10,000 nt of DNA from Salpingoeca rosetta (Eukaryota; Opisthokonta; Choanoflagellata; Craspedida; Salpingoecidae), in the NCBI RefSeq assembly GCF_000188695.1, contig NW_004754921.1, positions 367,268 to 377,267 on the forward strand, in the 5' to 3' direction. Each line of letters begins with the position of its first letter. The first letter of the stretch is position 1. The notes under the pieces were generated by a model that made no database searches, was not told the DNA's origin, and saw nothing but the letters and a program-made list of their open reading frames with translations. The position numbers and the translations under genes were made by a program. Positions 9,596 to 10,000 of the stretch are shown piece by piece.

Positions 9596-10000
9596 TGTGT
9601 GTGTGTCGCTCCACTGCTTAGGTCGCCACCTCACGCGCCCGTTCTGTTCCCATCGCCGCTCCAGGCAAAGTTGGATGAGATTGCGGGGCAGGACTGCATC
9701 GTGTGCGGCGAAATTGCCATTGAGATGATCGAGAAGCCATTCATCCCCAAGGTACGTCGGCACTGGTGGTTGTGGCTCACTCACTCACCCAACACACACA
9801 CACACACACCCAACACACATACGCACTCTCACACGTCACATCACATCACATCACATCATGCCTCACACTTTTGGCCTGCAGGACCAGCTTGAGGCGTACA
9901 TTGAGTCGTGGTCCACCGGGGGTGTGGATCTTGGGCCCTCTGCCGACGATGAGGAGTTTGGAATCGACAGAGAGGCGCCAATCATGGACTCATTCACGTG
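1245..10000 (+). CDS. VPS18: VPS18, HOPS/CORVET tethering subunit, 27 exons, 3' partial
   Basis: VPS18 is a core subunit shared by the CORVET and HOPS complexes, which tether endosomes and lysosomes or vacuoles before SNARE fusion. It acts on the cytosolic face of these membranes. The order of blocks matches animal VPS18 throughout: [12 protein letters not shown] (propeller start), [143 protein letters not shown], then a RING-H2 domain. About 916 codons are visible, against roughly 970 aa for the human protein. About 90 solenoid residues are missing between exons 20 and 21, and a C-terminal tail runs off the window. All introns are GT-AG. The start at 1245 gives [11 protein letters not shown], an acidic N-terminus without a clear animal counterpart. 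Identity is very secure; single splice sites less so. Confidence 0.95.
1368..1701 (+). other. VPS18 intron 1
   Basis: This 334-nt intron has donor GTCAGC and acceptor AACAG. It is TG-rich with degenerate TGTGTTTG units at about 1378-1440 and imperfect GCATCGTGC repeats at about 1437-1472. The 3' part is pyrimidine rich. No second coding signal was seen on either strand. Confidence 0.75.
2228..2310 (+). repeat. TG/TCTG microsatellite in VPS18 intron 4
   Basis: TGTGTGTC units pass into pure TG. The tract lies about 45 nt after the donor at 2184, in an intron (2184-2391) that ends without a strong pyrimidine tract. Confidence 0.9.
2503..2568 (+). repeat. TG-rich tract in VPS18 intron 5
   Basis: A TG repeat with C interruptions, beginning 20 nt after the donor at 2483. 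Confidence 0.9.
2821..2854 (+). repeat. (ATC)n trinucleotide repeat in VPS18 intron 6
   Basis: About 11 CAT/ATC units with one ACC variant. It ends 8 nt before the exon 7 start, so it replaces the usual pyrimidine tract. If retained it would read as a poly-His or poly-Ser/Ile-type stretch, depending on frame. Confidence 0.9.
3322..3370 (+). repeat. Pure (TG)24 microsatellite in VPS18 intron 8
   Basis: An uninterrupted TG tract of about 49 nt in the longest intron (3251-3642, 392 nt). The 3' half of the intron is CACCA and CTCC rich, ending in tandem CTCTCCACT units before the acceptor. Confidence 0.93.
3772..3838 (+). repeat. TG-rich tract in VPS18 intron 9
   Basis: TG with short GCGCGTGTGCAC interruptions, starting 22 nt after the donor at 3750. 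CACCATCACC units follow before the acceptor. Confidence 0.9.
4103..4256 (+). repeat. CATCAC/CACCAC satellite in VPS18 intron 10
   Basis: About 150 nt made of degenerate ATCACACCAC and CATCACGCCA units, wholly A/C/T/G-poor in G, running to the ATAG acceptor at 4259. Frame translations give His/Thr/Ser repeats in all frames, which is repeat translation and not a gene. Confidence 0.9.
4480..4560 (+). repeat. CACCTCTCACA minisatellite in VPS18 intron 11
   Basis: Imperfect tandem units of about 10-11 nt (ACACCTCTCAC, ACATCTCACACC) in the 3' half of intron 11 (4359-4601). Confidence 0.8.
5062..5240 (+). repeat. TCTG repeat then CTCAC repeat in VPS18 intron 13
   Basis: TGTCTGTC units (about 5062-5120) lie in the 5' half of intron 13 (5036-5258). 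A tandem CTCAC run (about 5212-5231) lies near the acceptor. Confidence 0.8.
5524..7356 (+). CDS. VPS18: VPS18 exons 15-20: first half of alpha-solenoid
   Basis: The exons are 5524-5640, 6025-6136, 6328-6464, 6671-6766, 6891-7031 and 7274-7356, with end phases 0,1,0,0,0,2. They encode helical repeats of the clathrin-heavy-chain/VPS type. [20 protein letters not shown] fits an animal VPS18 repeat, and [21 protein letters not shown] and [14 protein letters not shown] follow in the expected order. The acceptor of exon 18 is uncertain: AAG ending at 6670 or GAG ending at 6679 both keep frame and differ by three residues. Exon 19 holds [14 protein letters not shown] and exon 20 [12 protein letters not shown]. 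Exon 20 ends at TTTGCAG|GTCCCA in phase 2, which does not fit exon 21. Confidence 0.85.
5685..5795 (+). repeat. TG-rich tract in VPS18 intron 15
   Basis: TGTGTC and TGTATC variants of a TG repeat in the 5' half of the 384-nt intron 15 (5641-6024). Confidence 0.9.
5892..6018 (+). repeat. Compound (CA)n(CT)n(CA)n(CT)n array in VPS18 intron 15
   Basis: The order is about 20 nt of CA, about 75 nt of pure CT (5912-5986), about 16 nt of CA, then about 16 nt of CT, ending 6 nt before the acceptor at 6024. The CT block is a long polypyrimidine mirror repeat next to the branch and acceptor region. Confidence 0.95.
6508..6595 (+). repeat. TG/GATGCGTG repeat in VPS18 intron 17
   Basis: TG units pass into repeated GTGTGATGCGTGTG units in intron 17 (6465-6670). 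The remainder is pyrimidine rich. Confidence 0.85.
6814..6882 (+). repeat. CTCA tetranucleotide and GAAC repeats in VPS18 intron 18
   Basis: Degenerate CTCACTCA units are followed by CGAACGAACGGATGAACGAAC, just before the exon 19 acceptor (CTACAG ending at 6890). Confidence 0.85.
7048..7184 (+). repeat. (TCTG)n then (TG)n in VPS18 intron 19
   Basis: About eight TCTG units precede a long TG tract with GC interruptions and three more TCTG units. It begins 16 nt after the donor at 7032. A CCACCACCACC run lies before the acceptor at 7273. Confidence 0.9.
7357..7710 (+). repeat. TG - TGTATC - CA - TG repeat block between VPS18 exons 20 and 21
   Basis: TG/CG alternation (about 7397-7438), a TGTGTATCTGTG minisatellite (about 7438-7495), TG/TCTG (to about 7526), pure CA (about 7549-7602), a pyrimidine-rich spacer (7618-7668), then TG again (about 7671-7703) directly before the acceptor. 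No coding segment with VPS18 similarity is visible, although about 90 residues are expected between the flanking exons. Confidence 0.9.
7711..8463 (+). CDS. VPS18: VPS18 exons 21-23: last part of alpha-solenoid
   Basis: The exons are 7711-7842, 8086-8175 and 8395-8463, all phase 0. Exon 21 begins [20 protein letters not shown], the counterpart of the conserved VYKVLELYEEAVDLAL repeat in animals. I end it at donor GTCAGC (7843), because reading on meets TAA at 7850. An earlier donor (GTCAGG at 7807) would drop 12 residues in frame. Exon 22 gives [16 protein letters not shown]; its acceptor could start one Gln earlier. Exon 23 gives the highly conserved [19 protein letters not shown], the VPS18 stretch just before the coiled coil. 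Confidence 0.85.
7980..8052 (+). repeat. CA-rich tract in VPS18 intron 21
   Basis: ACACACGCAC and ACATAC units in intron 21 (7843-8085). A short CG/CA alternation at 7855-7871 follows the donor. Confidence 0.85.
8215..8292 (+). repeat. TTCGCTGCTGG and TTGGTTCC repeats in VPS18 intron 22
   Basis: Two copies of CTGGTTCGCTG are followed by degenerate TTGG/TTCC tetranucleotide units. This differs from the dinucleotide tracts of most other introns here. Confidence 0.8.
8506..8550 (+). repeat. CA/CGCA tract in VPS18 intron 23
   Basis: CACACGCACACGCAC units in intron 23 (8464-8717). CACCCTCATTCAACC is present as two near copies at about 8630-8670. Confidence 0.85.
8718..8839 (+). CDS. VPS18: VPS18 exon 24: coiled coil before RING
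   Basis: It encodes [19 protein letters not shown] followed by a Ser/Thr-Ala stretch and [12 protein letters not shown]. The charged, heptad-like pattern matches the segment of VPS18 that links the solenoid to the RING domain. The exon starts in phase 0 after CCAG and ends in phase 2 (AAGAG|GTGCGT), joining exon 25 in frame as an Arg codon. Confidence 0.9.
8866..9013 (+). repeat. TG-rich tract in VPS18 intron 24
   Basis: About 150 nt of TG with GTCTG and GTATG variants, starting about 26 nt after the donor at 8840. The rest of the 347-nt intron is unique, with ACAACAACAACAA near the acceptor. Confidence 0.9.
9187..9751 (+). CDS. VPS18: VPS18 exons 25-26: RING-H2 domain
   Basis: The exons are 9187-9415 and 9665-9751, both ending in phase 0. 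Exon 25 carries C-x2-C ([10 protein letters not shown]), then [14 protein letters not shown], supplying the C-x-H-x2-H-x2-C part. Exon 26 supplies the last pair in DCIVCGE, followed by MIEKPFIPK. All eight expected zinc ligands are therefore present. The two halves are separated by a linker of about 57 residues including [20 protein letters not shown], as in animal VPS18 where this loop is long and variable. The domain is needed for assembly and may have ubiquitin-ligase character, which is family knowledge and not shown here. Confidence 0.92.
9437..9607 (+). repeat. TG/GCGTG tract in VPS18 intron 25
   Basis: TG with repeated TGTGCGTGTGCCTGTGTG higher-order units, starting about 20 nt after the donor at 9416. 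It separates the two halves of the RING domain. Confidence 0.9.
9791..9862 (+). repeat. CA and TCACA repeats in VPS18 intron 26
   Basis: CA tracts with CCAACA interruptions, then tandem TCACA units, in a 130-nt intron (9752-9881). Confidence 0.85.
9882..10000 (+). CDS. VPS18: VPS18 exon 27: C-terminal tail, cut by window
   Basis: It starts after CTGCAG and reads [20 protein letters not shown], then an acidic [12 protein letters not shown] stretch. Animal VPS18 ends shortly after the conserved (I/L)D/KPFI segment with an acidic, Trp-containing terminus. Here the frame stays open for 39 codons and reaches the edge with two bases (TG) of the next codon, so the stop is just outside or the exon continues. 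Confidence 0.8.

Overview
This is eukaryotic nuclear DNA: two divergently transcribed, spliced protein-coding genes whose introns are crowded with microsatellites. I see no prokaryotic operon, CRISPR array, tRNA, rRNA, transposase or viral gene. Short GC-rich exons (23 to about 230 nt, apart from one 556-nt exon), many introns of roughly 70-390 nt, standard stop codons and animal-like protein sequence suggest an intron-rich unicellular eukaryote, perhaps a holozoan such as a choanoflagellate. The organism is inference only.

Left part, minus strand (53-1081): a three-exon gene for a small Lys-rich protein of the DUF1764 family, predicted at 215 aa, reading right to left and ending 52 nt from the window edge. 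A 163-bp interval (1082-1244) separates its start codon from the start codon of the next gene and probably holds a shared divergent promoter.

Right part, plus strand (1245 to beyond 10000): one large gene for VPS18 (yeast Pep3/Vps18, Drosophila deep orange), a core subunit of the HOPS and CORVET endolysosomal tethering complexes. I resolve 27 exons by exon-by-exon homology and reading-phase continuity. They cover an N-terminal beta-propeller, a clathrin-heavy-chain-type alpha-solenoid, a short coiled coil, a C-terminal RING-H2 domain and a C-terminal tail that runs off the window. All junctions keep frame except exon 20 to exon 21. There the phases clash and about 90 solenoid residues known from animal VPS18 are absent, with only repeats in between. 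This is the most notable anomaly in the window.

The introns are mostly (TG)n, (CA)n, (CT)n, CATCAC-type and CTCA-type repeats. In both genes TG tracts tend to lie after the donor and CA or pyrimidine tracts before the acceptor, read on the transcribed strand, so the polarity flips with gene orientation. Donor sites share little beyond GT. No functional link between the two genes is apparent beyond the shared upstream interval. I did not find a novel defence or mobile system here.
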